A stretch of 9,236 bases of DNA from XYA12-FULL-58-9 sp001798605 (GTDB lineage: Bacteria; Myxococcota; XYA12-FULL-58-9): contig DAINMX010000259.1 in assembly GCA_036736205.1 (NCBI GenBank), forward strand, positions 1 to 9,236, read 5' to 3'. Each line of letters begins with the position of its first letter. The first letter of the stretch is position 1. The translations under genes were made by a program, and so were the position numbers. Shown piece by piece: positions 1 through 5,221 of the stretch. The notes beneath the pieces were generated by a model, which saw nothing but the letters and a program-made list of their open reading frames with translations, did not search any database and was not told the DNA's origin.

Positions 1-146
1 CACTGCCGCAGCTTGGTGGAGCGGGCAAATATCAGGGTGCCGACGCTCTGTCAACGCGCCACGCGTGATTTGTATCCTCTGGGTAACCACGCTAATCGGC
101 TGAAATCATTGGCCCAAAGGGCTTCTCGGAACTCACTCCGTGTGCC

Positions 147-177
147 TTGAACAATTTGTGGGAATGGGGTCTATAAT
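147..177 (+). promoter_or_regulatory. Sigma-70-like promoter of the toxin-antitoxin operon
   Basis: A perfect TATAAT lies at 172-177. The best -35 match is TTGAAC at 147-152, but its 19-nt spacer is longer than ideal; GAACAA at 149-154 would give a 17-nt spacer. The last T of the -10 box is 7 nt before the A of the ATG at 184, so the expected transcription start coincides with the start codon. No Shine-Dalgarno sequence fits between the -10 box and the ATG. Confidence 0.65.
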
Positions 178-183
178 GCTGGC

Positions 184-549
184 ATGGCACGGAAACTTTC
201 CAAAGACCGCCCGCCCCAAGGGGCACGGCTCGCCGAGTTACGCAAAGCCGCTGGTTTGAGTCAAACTGAGCTGGCCAATCTCATTGATGTGCCGCAGCAA
301 AACATCGCTTATTGGGAACAAGCCGAAAAACCACCTCGATCAGATGTGCTACCAAGACTCGCCGAAGTGCTCGGCGTGAAGGTCGAGCAACTTCTCGACG
401 TCAATGCTTCGCTCAAGCGTCATGGTGGTCCGGTCGGCAAAGTGCGAAGGGTGTTCGAAGACGTTTCGAGACTCCCTCGGCGTCAGCAGGAAAAGGTTGT
501 CGAGTTTGTGTCTGCGCTCGTCGACCAATACAAACGCAGTGCGGGGTGA
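184..549 (+). CDS. XRE-family HTH transcriptional regulator of a TA operon
   Basis: A 121-residue DNA-binding regulator. Residues about 15-72 form a Cro/CI-type helix-turn-helix domain: LAELRKAAGLSQTELA, a recognition-helix segment VPQQNIAYWEQ, then LPRLAEVLGVKVEQLL. Residues 83-118 are predicted to be helical and charged, a likely dimerisation or partner-binding tail. The ATG at 184 is the first start after an in-frame stop at 148-150, and later in-frame starts would cut the HTH. With TATAAT at 172-177 the mRNA probably begins at the start codon, making it leaderless. The stop overlaps the region from which the antitoxin gene is initiated, so the three genes form one transcript. By analogy with PaaR in the paaR-paaA-parE systems of E. 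coli O157, I infer that it represses its own operon. The family is clear; the exact role is inferred. Confidence 0.85.
   Translation: MARKLSKDRPPQGARLAELRKAAGLSQTELANLIDVPQQNIAYWEQAEKPPRSDVLPRLAEVLGVKVEQLLDVNASLKRHGGPVGKVRRVFEDVSRLPRRQQEKVVEFVSALVDQYKRSAG
543..549 (+). promoter_or_regulatory. Shine-Dalgarno sequence of the antitoxin gene, inside the regulator's last codons
   Basis: GGGGTGA at 543-549 matches the anti-Shine-Dalgarno complement well and lies 5 nt before the ATG at 555. It overlaps the stop codon (547-549) of the upstream regulator. The alternative ATG at 549-551 overlaps that same stop but has no usable spacing to a Shine-Dalgarno sequence. This is why 555 was chosen as the antitoxin start. 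Confidence 0.55.
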
Positions 550-554
550 TGACC

Positions 555-785
555 ATGGCACAAACAGAGCCACTCAAAGCAATCGTGCGAAACGGACGTG
601 TCGTCGTAGAGGAACGAGTCGACTATCCCGATGGCACCGTGCTCGAACTAGAGGTCGCCGAGCCCATGGATAAAGCCGAGCTAATAGAGTTAGATGCAGC
701 CTTGGCTGAATCTCAGGCCGACATCGACGCTGGGCGTGTGCGTCCCGCCGAAGAGTTTATCAAAGACCTGCGTGCCTCCCGGTGA
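555..785 (+). CDS. Antitoxin, AF2212-like N-terminus with RelB/ParD-like C-terminus
   Basis: A small acidic protein of 76 residues (78 if started at 549). The N-terminal part, LKAIVRNGRVVVEERVDYPD followed by GTVLELEV, has the short beta-strand pattern of AF2212-like/DUF104 antitoxins, normally the DNA-binding or dimerisation half. The C-terminal part (LDAALAESQADIDAGRVRPA then EEFIKDLR) is the helical segment typical of RelB/ParD-type antitoxins, which wraps around a RelE/ParE toxin. It is placed directly before a ParE-like toxin with a 4-nt overlap (782-785), as expected for antitoxin-before-toxin order and coupled translation. The family call rests on motif resemblance only, and its pairing with the toxin on gene order. 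Confidence 0.75.
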   Translation: MAQTEPLKAIVRNGRVVVEERVDYPDGTVLELEVAEPMDKAELIELDAALAESQADIDAGRVRPAEEFIKDLRASR

Positions 786-1093
786 GGGCATGCATACTGA
801 TTACCAGCGTCGCTGAAACCGACGCATTCAAGGCAATCGAATGGTGGCGAGAGAATCGCCAGGCCGCCCCATTACTGTTCGAAGATGAGCTGAGCGAGGC
901 TCTTTCACTTCTCGCCGAGCAACCGGACGCTGGCAGAGCAGCCCCACGACCCGGGTATCCCAACGTTCGCAAACTGGTGATGAGAAGAACCCGCTACTTG
1001 ATATTCTACGAACACAACATTACAACCAGGGAAGTCATCATCCGTAGGATCTGGAGCGCTGTCCGAGGTCGCCCACCTCGTCTGAGTCGGTAG
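782..1093 (+). CDS. RelE/ParE-family toxin
   Basis: 103 residues, the usual size for the family. Recognisable features are the N-terminal strand CILITSVAETDA, an amphipathic helix with WWRENRQAAP (21-30), a second helix ending in LAEQPDAGR (44-52), then strands with NVRKLVMRRTRYLIFYEHN (61-79) and the C-terminal IIRRIWSAVRGRPP (86-99). The T-R-Y-L-I-F-Y strand and the I-W-x-x-x-R segment are the family signature. ParE members poison DNA gyrase and RelE members cleave ribosome-bound mRNA. The C-terminal pattern looks more ParE-like, but the target cannot be decided from sequence. The start is a GTG at 782 overlapping the antitoxin stop (GTGA). There is no Shine-Dalgarno sequence, so toxin synthesis probably depends on translation of the antitoxin. 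Confidence 0.85.
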   Translation: MRACILITSVAETDAFKAIEWWRENRQAAPLLFEDELSEALSLLAEQPDAGRAAPRPGYPNVRKLVMRRTRYLIFYEHNITTREVIIRRIWSAVRGRPPRLSR

Positions 1094-1317
1094 CTGCGCA
1101 CCACAACCACACAGAATCGCCCGCCACAAGCGTCGGAGGCGGCTCTGCCTGCCTCGACCTTCGTTCGCTCACTGCAAAAACTCGCGGGTCAGCCTTTTAC
1201 CGTCGAAGTCCTGTGTGTACACTTGGTCTTACTTCGCCACCTGGGGAGCGCCCACTCTTGCCTACCATCGAGCCCTCTGAGTCTTCCGTATCGCCTCCGC
1301 TCGTGGAGTCGTCTGCG
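1094..1317. other. Intergenic region between the TA operon and the diguanylate cyclase gene
   Basis: No convincing gene is seen here. GAGGC (1136-1140) and GCCTC (1151-1155) can form a 5-bp stem, with alternative GGC/GCC pairings, but no run of Ts follows, so it is at best a weak terminator. An 8-bp palindrome GTGTACAC is at 1215-1222. No clear -35/-10 pair for the downstream gene was found. The frame of that gene is open back to a GTG at 1213. Confidence 0.4.
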
Positions 1318-2655
1318 ATGGGCCTTAGGCTCAAGCTGGGCATTTATGTCGTTGGTTTTGTGTTCCTCGTGCTCGTGCTGGTTGGATTTTACCAAGTTCG
1401 GGTCGAGCGGCAGATCTATCTGCGGGAAATGGAAAACCGCGGCCGAACACTGCTCATGTCCTTCGCCATCCCGTGTGCCATCGCCATGGCAAACAACGAT
1501 ATCCCTACCCTCGACAATTATGTTGTCCGGTTCGCCGATACGTCGCAGTCGATGGACGTTCGCTTCATCGCTGCGCTGGATACCACTGGCAAAGTACTGG
1601 CCCACACCACGCCCGGTGAGTTTGCGCGAGTGTATGGCGATCCGTTCACCCTTCGGGCGCTGGAGTCGAAGGACCCCGTCGTGGAGCTCGATGAGACGGG
1701 CGAGGAAGTACTGTTGCGTATCGCCGTGCCGGTCGTCAGTGGCCTGCGGTGGGGAACGCTCGAGGCCGGTATCATGCTCGCCAACCTGGAGCAGTCTATC
1801 GCCAAAAATCGCACGCGTTCGCTGATCACATCAGTGGCGACCTCGGTTGCTGTCGCTCTGATTGTGTACTTGCTGCTTTCCTTCTTGGTCATCCGGCCAG
1901 TGGTGGCAATGGCCGAAATGGCCAAGCGTTTTGGTGACGGCGATCTCGGGGCCCGTGTTCGGCTGCACTCGTCAGACGAGATGGGACATCTTGCGCTGCA
2001 GCTCAATTGTATGGGCCAGCAGCTGCAAAACTACACCGACTCGCTTGAACGCCTGGTCCAGGAGCGCACCACCGAGCTTGCCGACGCCAACGTGCGGTTG
2101 CTCGAAGCCAACCGTCAGTTGGACCGACTCGCGAAGACCGATCCTTTGACCGGTCTGTACAATCGACGACATTTCATCGATCAGCTCGAGTTTGAGATAC
2201 GCCGCGGCGCACGGACCAGCCGTAAGTTCACCTTGATCATTCTCGATGTTGACCATTTCAAGCAATACAACGACAACAATGGGCACACCGCTGGCGACGA
2301 GTTGCTGCAGCGTCTGGCAACCCTCTTGCAGCTAAACCTGAGGTCGATCGATCTTGTTGCTCGCTATGGCGGCGAGGAATTTGTGGTGCTCCTGCTCGAC
2401 ACGGGCGTCGAGCAAGGTTTGGCAACAGCCGGCAAGCTACAACAGGTTGTTGCTGCGCAGCCTTTCCCTTTTGAGGCGAGCCAGCCCAATGGAAAATTGA
2501 CGATAAGCGTTGGAGCGGCGTTTTATCCGTCGGACTCCCGTGAAGCGCGTGTCCTCATTGAGTACGCTGACCAAGCTCTCTATGCAGCCAAGGCGGCAGG
2601 CCGTAACACTGTCAAGTGTTGGACCGAAGTCGGGCGCAGCTCCAAGGCTACCTAA
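1318..2655 (+). CDS. Membrane-anchored diguanylate cyclase (sensor-HAMP-GGDEF)
   Basis: 445 residues. It makes the second messenger cyclic di-GMP from two GTP. There is a transmembrane helix at about 7-25, an extracytoplasmic Cache-like sensor segment at 26-168 (ligand unknown), a second helix at 169-192, HAMP linker at 193-238, coiled coil at 240-272 and GGDEF domain at 275-435. Conserved points are DPLTGLYNRR (275-284), metal-site D310 in LDVDHFK, NNGHTAGDELL (320-330), active-site GGEEF (351-355) and RSID (342-345). RSID is the RxxD inhibitory site at the usual distance, so product feedback inhibition is likely. No EAL domain follows. I chose the ATG at 1318 because GGAG at 1305-1308 lies 9 nt upstream and the transmembrane helix starts at once. 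The GTG at 1213 would add 35 proline/serine-rich residues without a ribosome site. It is probably monocistronic. Confidence 0.93.
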   Translation: MGLRLKLGIYVVGFVFLVLVLVGFYQVRVERQIYLREMENRGRTLLMSFAIPCAIAMANNDIPTLDNYVVRFADTSQSMDVRFIAALDTTGKVLAHTTPGEFARVYGDPFTLRALESKDPVVELDETGEEVLLRIAVPVVSGLRWGTLEAGIMLANLEQSIAKNRTRSLITSVATSVAVALIVYLLLSFLVIRPVVAMAEMAKRFGDGDLGARVRLHSSDEMGHLALQLNCMGQQLQNYTDSLERLVQERTTELADANVRLLEANRQLDRLAKTDPLTGLYNRRHFIDQLEFEIRRGARTSRKFTLIILDVDHFKQYNDNNGHTAGDELLQRLATLLQLNLRSIDLVARYGGEEFVVLLLDTGVEQGLATAGKLQQVVAAQPFPFEASQPNGKLTISVGAAFYPSDSREARVLIEYADQALYAAKAAGRNTVKCWTEVGRSSKAT

Positions 2656-2692
2656 ACAGCCTGCGGACCTGCAATGACAGTTGCTACAACTT

Positions 2693-2715
2693 CGGCCAAT
2701 GGCCGGAATGGCCGG
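2693..2715 (+). repeat. GC-rich inverted and tandem repeat after the diguanylate cyclase gene
   Basis: CGGCC-AAT-GGCCG (2693-2705) is a perfect 5-bp stem with a 3-nt loop. The same bases form two adjacent copies of AATGGCCGG (2698-2706 and 2707-2715). No T-run follows, so it is not a classical intrinsic terminator. It sits 10 nt upstream of the ferredoxin -35 box and could be a weak terminator or a regulator site. Confidence 0.4.
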
Positions 2716-2724
2716 GTGCACTTC

Positions 2725-2753
2725 TTGACAGCTAGAATCTTCGTCATTAATAC
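2725..2753 (+). promoter_or_regulatory. Sigma-70-like promoter of the ferredoxin gene
   Basis: A consensus -35 box TTGACA (2725-2730) is followed after 17 nt by TAATAC (2748-2753), which has three of six consensus bases. Transcription would start near 2760, inside the inverted repeat at 2754-2775, leaving a leader of about 50 nt. Confidence 0.55.
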
Positions 2754-2775
2754 CCACCTTCACTTTGCAAGGTGG
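2754..2775 (+). promoter_or_regulatory. Inverted repeat at the ferredoxin transcription start (operator or leader hairpin)
   Basis: CCACCTT (2754-2760) and AAGGTGG (2769-2775) are perfect inverted 7-bp arms separated by 8 nt. The element begins directly after the predicted -10 box and spans the expected transcription start. As DNA it could be a repressor operator. As RNA only the second arm and loop would be fully transcribed if the start is near 2760, which favours the DNA-site reading. Confidence 0.45.
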
Positions 2776-2813
2776 CGACCATCGGAATCGGTGGTGCGAA
2801 AGGATCAGCTGAT

Positions 2814-3107
2814 ATGGCAACCATGATCACCGAGGAGTGCATCAACTGCGGTGCTTGTGAGCCGGAGTGCCCTAACGAAGCGATCAGTGAGGGTGACGAG
2901 ATCTACGTCATCGATCCAGGAAGATGCACCGAGTGCGTCGGTCACTTTGGCGAAGAGCAATGCGCGGCGGTCTGTCCCGTCGACTGTTGTGTCGTCGACC
3001 CCAACAATGAGGAAAGCGAAGAGGTGTTGATCTCTCGTGCCAGGGCATTGCACCCAGACAGGGAATTCGGGACTGACTTTGCCTCCCGTTTTCGTCGCGA
3101 GAGTTGA
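2814..3107 (+). CDS. yfhL: YfhL-type 2[4Fe-4S] dicluster ferredoxin
   Basis: A 97-residue soluble electron carrier. The first cluster motif is C9-x2-C12-x2-C15-x3-C19-P, and the second is C38-x2-C41-x8-C50-x3-C54-P. The longer second loop (CTECVGHFGEEQCAAVCP) is the hallmark of the YfhL/Allochromatium ferredoxin family, which carries two low-potential [4Fe-4S] clusters. The segment NEESEEVLISRARALHP matches the family's C-terminal helix. Two extra cysteines (C58 and C59, in CPVDCC) follow the last ligand. The start at 2814 has AAAGGA at 2799-2804 nine nt upstream; an ATG at 2823 is a less likely alternative. It has its own promoter and no obvious redox partner beside it, so its substrate enzyme is unknown. 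It ends 4 nt from the oppositely oriented lipoprotein gene. Confidence 0.93.
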   Translation: MATMITEECINCGACEPECPNEAISEGDEIYVIDPGRCTECVGHFGEEQCAAVCPVDCCVVDPNNEESEEVLISRARALHPDREFGTDFASRFRRES

Positions 3108-3111
3108 TGTT

Positions 3112-3750
3112 CTAACCGGCGAAGGGGTCGGCAAACACACGAAACACGCGGGCGAGGGGGACTTGTTGGTGATCCAGGCGGTCATTGATGCGCTCTCCCT
3201 GTGCATCGGAGATTGCGTCGGGCATGCGCAAATTGAGGGTGACCAGACGCGGTCCGTTGGCGAACACCCCGATGGCGGTAATCGTTCCGGTACCGCGGAC
3301 CTCCTCGACGATGGCGACCTGCGCTGGATAGGGCGCCTTGGCGAGGGGTTCGGCGTCGAAGAAAACCAGATCGCCAGGTCGTGGCGTCAGCGTGTGTTGC
3401 TTGCCGCGAACCGCCGTTGAGCGAAACAGTATCTCCATCCCCGAGGCCTCCTTGTCGGCGGCCACGGAAGACTCAAAGAGGTCGACCTCCGCGGTCCAAA
3501 AGGCGGCGCGCACAAAGCCAACCGGATCTTCAGGGAAGTTGAGGCCACGAGCTGTCAATGGCTCGCCCGCGAGAAGACCTCGGGCGCTGGCCACGACCAT
3601 GGCACGTTGCACTTGCGGTGTGTGCGCGGGTCGCCCGATGGCGACGTGCAGTGTCGGACCGATACTGCCATCCAGCAATGGCGGCGGCGCAGGGTGAGCG
3701 CAGGCCACCAGTGCGGCGAACGCAGGGGGAATGCAGAGGCAAAGGCGCAT
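3112..3750 (-). CDS. Lipoprotein with a catalytically degenerate NlpC/P60-like domain
   Basis: 212 residues. A signal peptide ends in the lipobox LVAC (14-17), so C17 should be lipidated after export. A proline-rich linker follows. Residues about 45-150 follow the layout of NlpC/P60-type cell-wall peptidases: helix QVQRAMVVASARGLLAG, the segment DPVGFVRAAF (75-84), then RPGDLVFF (124-131) and AQVAIVEEV (143-151). In active members the second segment is usually DCSGFV and the last is xHVGIV. Here Cys is P76, Ser is V77 and His is Q144, so I infer that it cannot hydrolyse peptide bonds. It may bind peptidoglycan or act as a structural partner. The start at 3750 has AAGGA (plus-strand positions 3757-3761) six nt upstream; an ATG at 3795 would bury the signal peptide. 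The fold call is moderate and the lipoprotein call strong. Confidence 0.8.
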   Translation of the reverse strand: MRLCLCIPPAFAALVACAHPAPPPLLDGSIGPTLHVAIGRPAHTPQVQRAMVVASARGLLAGEPLTARGLNFPEDPVGFVRAAFWTAEVDLFESSVAADKEASGMEILFRSTAVRGKQHTLTPRPGDLVFFDAEPLAKAPYPAQVAIVEEVRGTGTITAIGVFANGPRLVTLNLRMPDAISDAQGERINDRLDHQQVPLARVFRVFADPFAG

Positions 3751-3780
3751 GGGGTATCCTTGCCCAGGCGCGCGGTCTGA

Positions 3781-3802
3781 GCAAAAAATGTGCATCTTTT
3801 GC
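3781..3802. promoter_or_regulatory. 22-bp near-perfect palindrome in a divergent intergenic region (operator candidate)
   Basis: The half-sites are GCAAAA-A-ATG and CAT-C-TTTTGC around a TG centre; nine of ten base pairs are complementary. It is AT-rich within GC-rich DNA and lies between the lipoprotein gene (minus) and the smr gene (plus), 14 nt upstream of the smr -35 box. The size and position fit a dimeric regulator acting on one or both genes. The regulator is not identified. Confidence 0.5.
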
Positions 3803-3816
3803 GTCCCACTTGGTGG

Positions 3817-3844
3817 TTGACAGACCCCATGTTCCTTCTACAGT
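3817..3844 (+). promoter_or_regulatory. Sigma-70-like promoter of the smr-ykgJ operon
   Basis: A consensus TTGACA (3817-3822), a 16-nt spacer and TACAGT (3839-3844, four of six consensus bases). Transcription would start around 3851, giving a leader of only about 12 nt before the ATG at 3863. No comparably good promoter was seen for the divergent lipoprotein gene. Confidence 0.6.
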
Positions 3845-3862
3845 GTCGTTCCCCTGAGAATC

Positions 3863-4552
3863 ATGAGCAAACGCAAACCCAAAGTGCGAGGCTTCAATAC
3901 GCCGTTCACAGGTGTGCACCTCCCCGAGGCTACGGTTCCAGCTCCCCCTCCGGTACTTGACCGCAAGGTTGAAGAAGTTGAAGAGGTCGCGGAGAACGGC
4001 GAGATTCTTTTTGCCGCGGCGATGCGTGGCGTCGTTCAACTGTCGGGCAATGCCGGACGCGTGGAACCCGCCAAACGTGAGGTGTCACAAATTCCGGACG
4101 ATGAACAGGAAGCCTTGTGGGAATTGCAGAGCCTGGTCGAAGGCAAGGGTGCGTTCGAGATTACCGACGCGGAGGAGGTGTTGGTCGGACGTGCCCCCGG
4201 CGTGAGTGAAGAGACTCTCGAGCGGCTGCGGAAGGGGGAATTCTCGTTCCGCCGGCATCTCGATTTGCATGGGTTGACTCGCGACGAGAGCAAATTGGAG
4301 GTGATTCGCTTCATCACCGAGGCACGCAACGGCGGAGAGCGTTGTGTTTTGGTGGTTACGGGAAGAGGTAAACGCTCCCCTGCCGGTGTTGCGGTGTTGC
4401 GACAGGCTCTGCCCCGTTGGTTGTCTCGCGCTCCCCTGCGATCTCATGTCCTTGCGTTTTCGTTGGCACGACAGGTTGATGGTGGATCCGGAGCTTTCTA
4501 TGTGCTCCTGCGTCGACTCGGTGTGCGGCCGTTTGGCGGTGGACACAGATGA
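3863..4552 (+). CDS. Smr-domain protein (putative nucleic-acid endonuclease)
   Basis: 229 residues. The C-terminal half (about 130-218) is a stand-alone Smr domain: HLDLHGLTRDES (132-143) carries the DLHG motif, CVLVVTGRGKRSP (161-173) the T/H-G-x-G motif, and HVLAFSLARQVDGGSGAFYV (195-214) the closing strand with G-G-S-G-A. Smr domains are found at the end of MutS2 and in E. coli SmrA and SmrB. SmrB cuts mRNA between collided ribosomes, and other members nick DNA or RNA. The N-terminal 130 residues are charged, with an acidic stretch at 34-46, and are probably partly disordered. There is no MutS ATPase. The ribosome site is weak (TGAGAA). The stop overlaps the next gene by 4 nt. Which nucleic acid it acts on cannot be told from sequence. 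Confidence 0.9.
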   Translation: MSKRKPKVRGFNTPFTGVHLPEATVPAPPPVLDRKVEEVEEVAENGEILFAAAMRGVVQLSGNAGRVEPAKREVSQIPDDEQEALWELQSLVEGKGAFEITDAEEVLVGRAPGVSEETLERLRKGEFSFRRHLDLHGLTRDESKLEVIRFITEARNGGERCVLVVTGRGKRSPAGVAVLRQALPRWLSRAPLRSHVLAFSLARQVDGGSGAFYVLLRRLGVRPFGGGHR

Positions 4553-5217
4553 CGGACACGTCCATCGGCTGGGCGCTGTTGTCTGCCTATATTGTCACAG
4601 AGCTATTCACTCGGGGTGCCGTGGTTCGCCGCCTGACCCGCGAGATTGTCCGGTTATTTGTCGTCTTCGAGCTGCAGTGTTTGCGCTTCGTGCGATGGGT
4701 GTACCCGCCTCGGTACGTCTTACTGGGTGGCTGTCACAAGTGTGGCCAGTGTTGCCGCCAAATCCTCGGTGACCCTCCCGATTGGGTGAAGAAAAGCTGG
4801 GTGCTCAGGCTGTTTGTCTCCTATCACCGCGTCGCCCACAACTTCCATGCAGTGGCCCGCGGACCGGAGGGCGAGGTGCTGTTTGCCTGCGGCTATCTCG
4901 GTGACAACGGTCATTGTGGTATCTATCGTTTGCGCCCGTTCTTGTGTCGCAACTATCCTTTGATTCCGTTTTTTGAACCTCCCAGGCCTCTCGCGGGGTG
5001 TGGCTTTTCGGTTGCGGCAAGGGTTGTGGTGCACATGCAGGCGAGAGGCAGCCTCCCCATTCTCAATCCGTTTGTCGCGGTTCACCACCCCACGCCCATG
5101 GATCGTGACAGCGAAGCGATGCCAGACCATTTCCACTTGGTCAGTGAATGGCATTCTCCAGATGATGGAGGAGATGCTGGAGTGGACCCCAGTCCAGGAA
5201 CCTCGCAACGACCGTGA
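4549..5217 (+). CDS. YkgJ-family cysteine-cluster protein (putative Zn/Fe binding)
   Basis: 222 residues. The defining motif is C62-x2-C65-x2-C68-C69 (GCHKCGQCCR), followed by C114, C123 (HCGIYRLRPFLCRNYPL, 122-138), C133 and C151. This is the cysteine set of the YkgJ/UPF0153 family, predicted to bind zinc or an iron-sulfur cluster; its biochemical role is unknown. The N-terminal 60 residues are hydrophobic and arginine-rich, with possible amphipathic helices but no clear transmembrane segment. The last 25 residues are polar and probably disordered. The ATG overlaps the smr stop (ATGA, 4549-4552) and has GGTGGA at 4538-4543 five nt upstream, so the two proteins are co-translated and may work together. 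The stop is 4 nt from the stop of the opposing kinase gene. Confidence 0.85.
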   Translation: MTDTSIGWALLSAYIVTELFTRGAVVRRLTREIVRLFVVFELQCLRFVRWVYPPRYVLLGGCHKCGQCCRQILGDPPDWVKKSWVLRLFVSYHRVAHNFHAVARGPEGEVLFACGYLGDNGHCGIYRLRPFLCRNYPLIPFFEPPRPLAGCGFSVAARVVVHMQARGSLPILNPFVAVHHPTPMDRDSEAMPDHFHLVSEWHSPDDGGDAGVDPSPGTSQRP

Positions 5218-5221
5218 TCGC

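Noticed and set aside
66..108. TGATTT / AAATCA inverted repeat as an operator of the XRE regulator
   Set aside because: Short 6-bp arms 31 nt apart, far from the promoter; expected by chance.
1..150. Open plus-strand frame entering from the window edge and ending in TGA at 148-150
   Set aside because: Only 49 codons, no recognisable motif, and an open frame of this length is not rare at this GC content; it could be the tail of an upstream gene but cannot be supported.
1136..1155. Intrinsic terminator after the toxin gene
   Set aside because: The stem is only 5 bp with no following T-run.
1213..1317. N-terminal extension of the diguanylate cyclase from a GTG
   Set aside because: No ribosome-binding site, low-complexity Pro/Ser-rich residues, and the ATG at 1318 has GGAG and begins the membrane helix.
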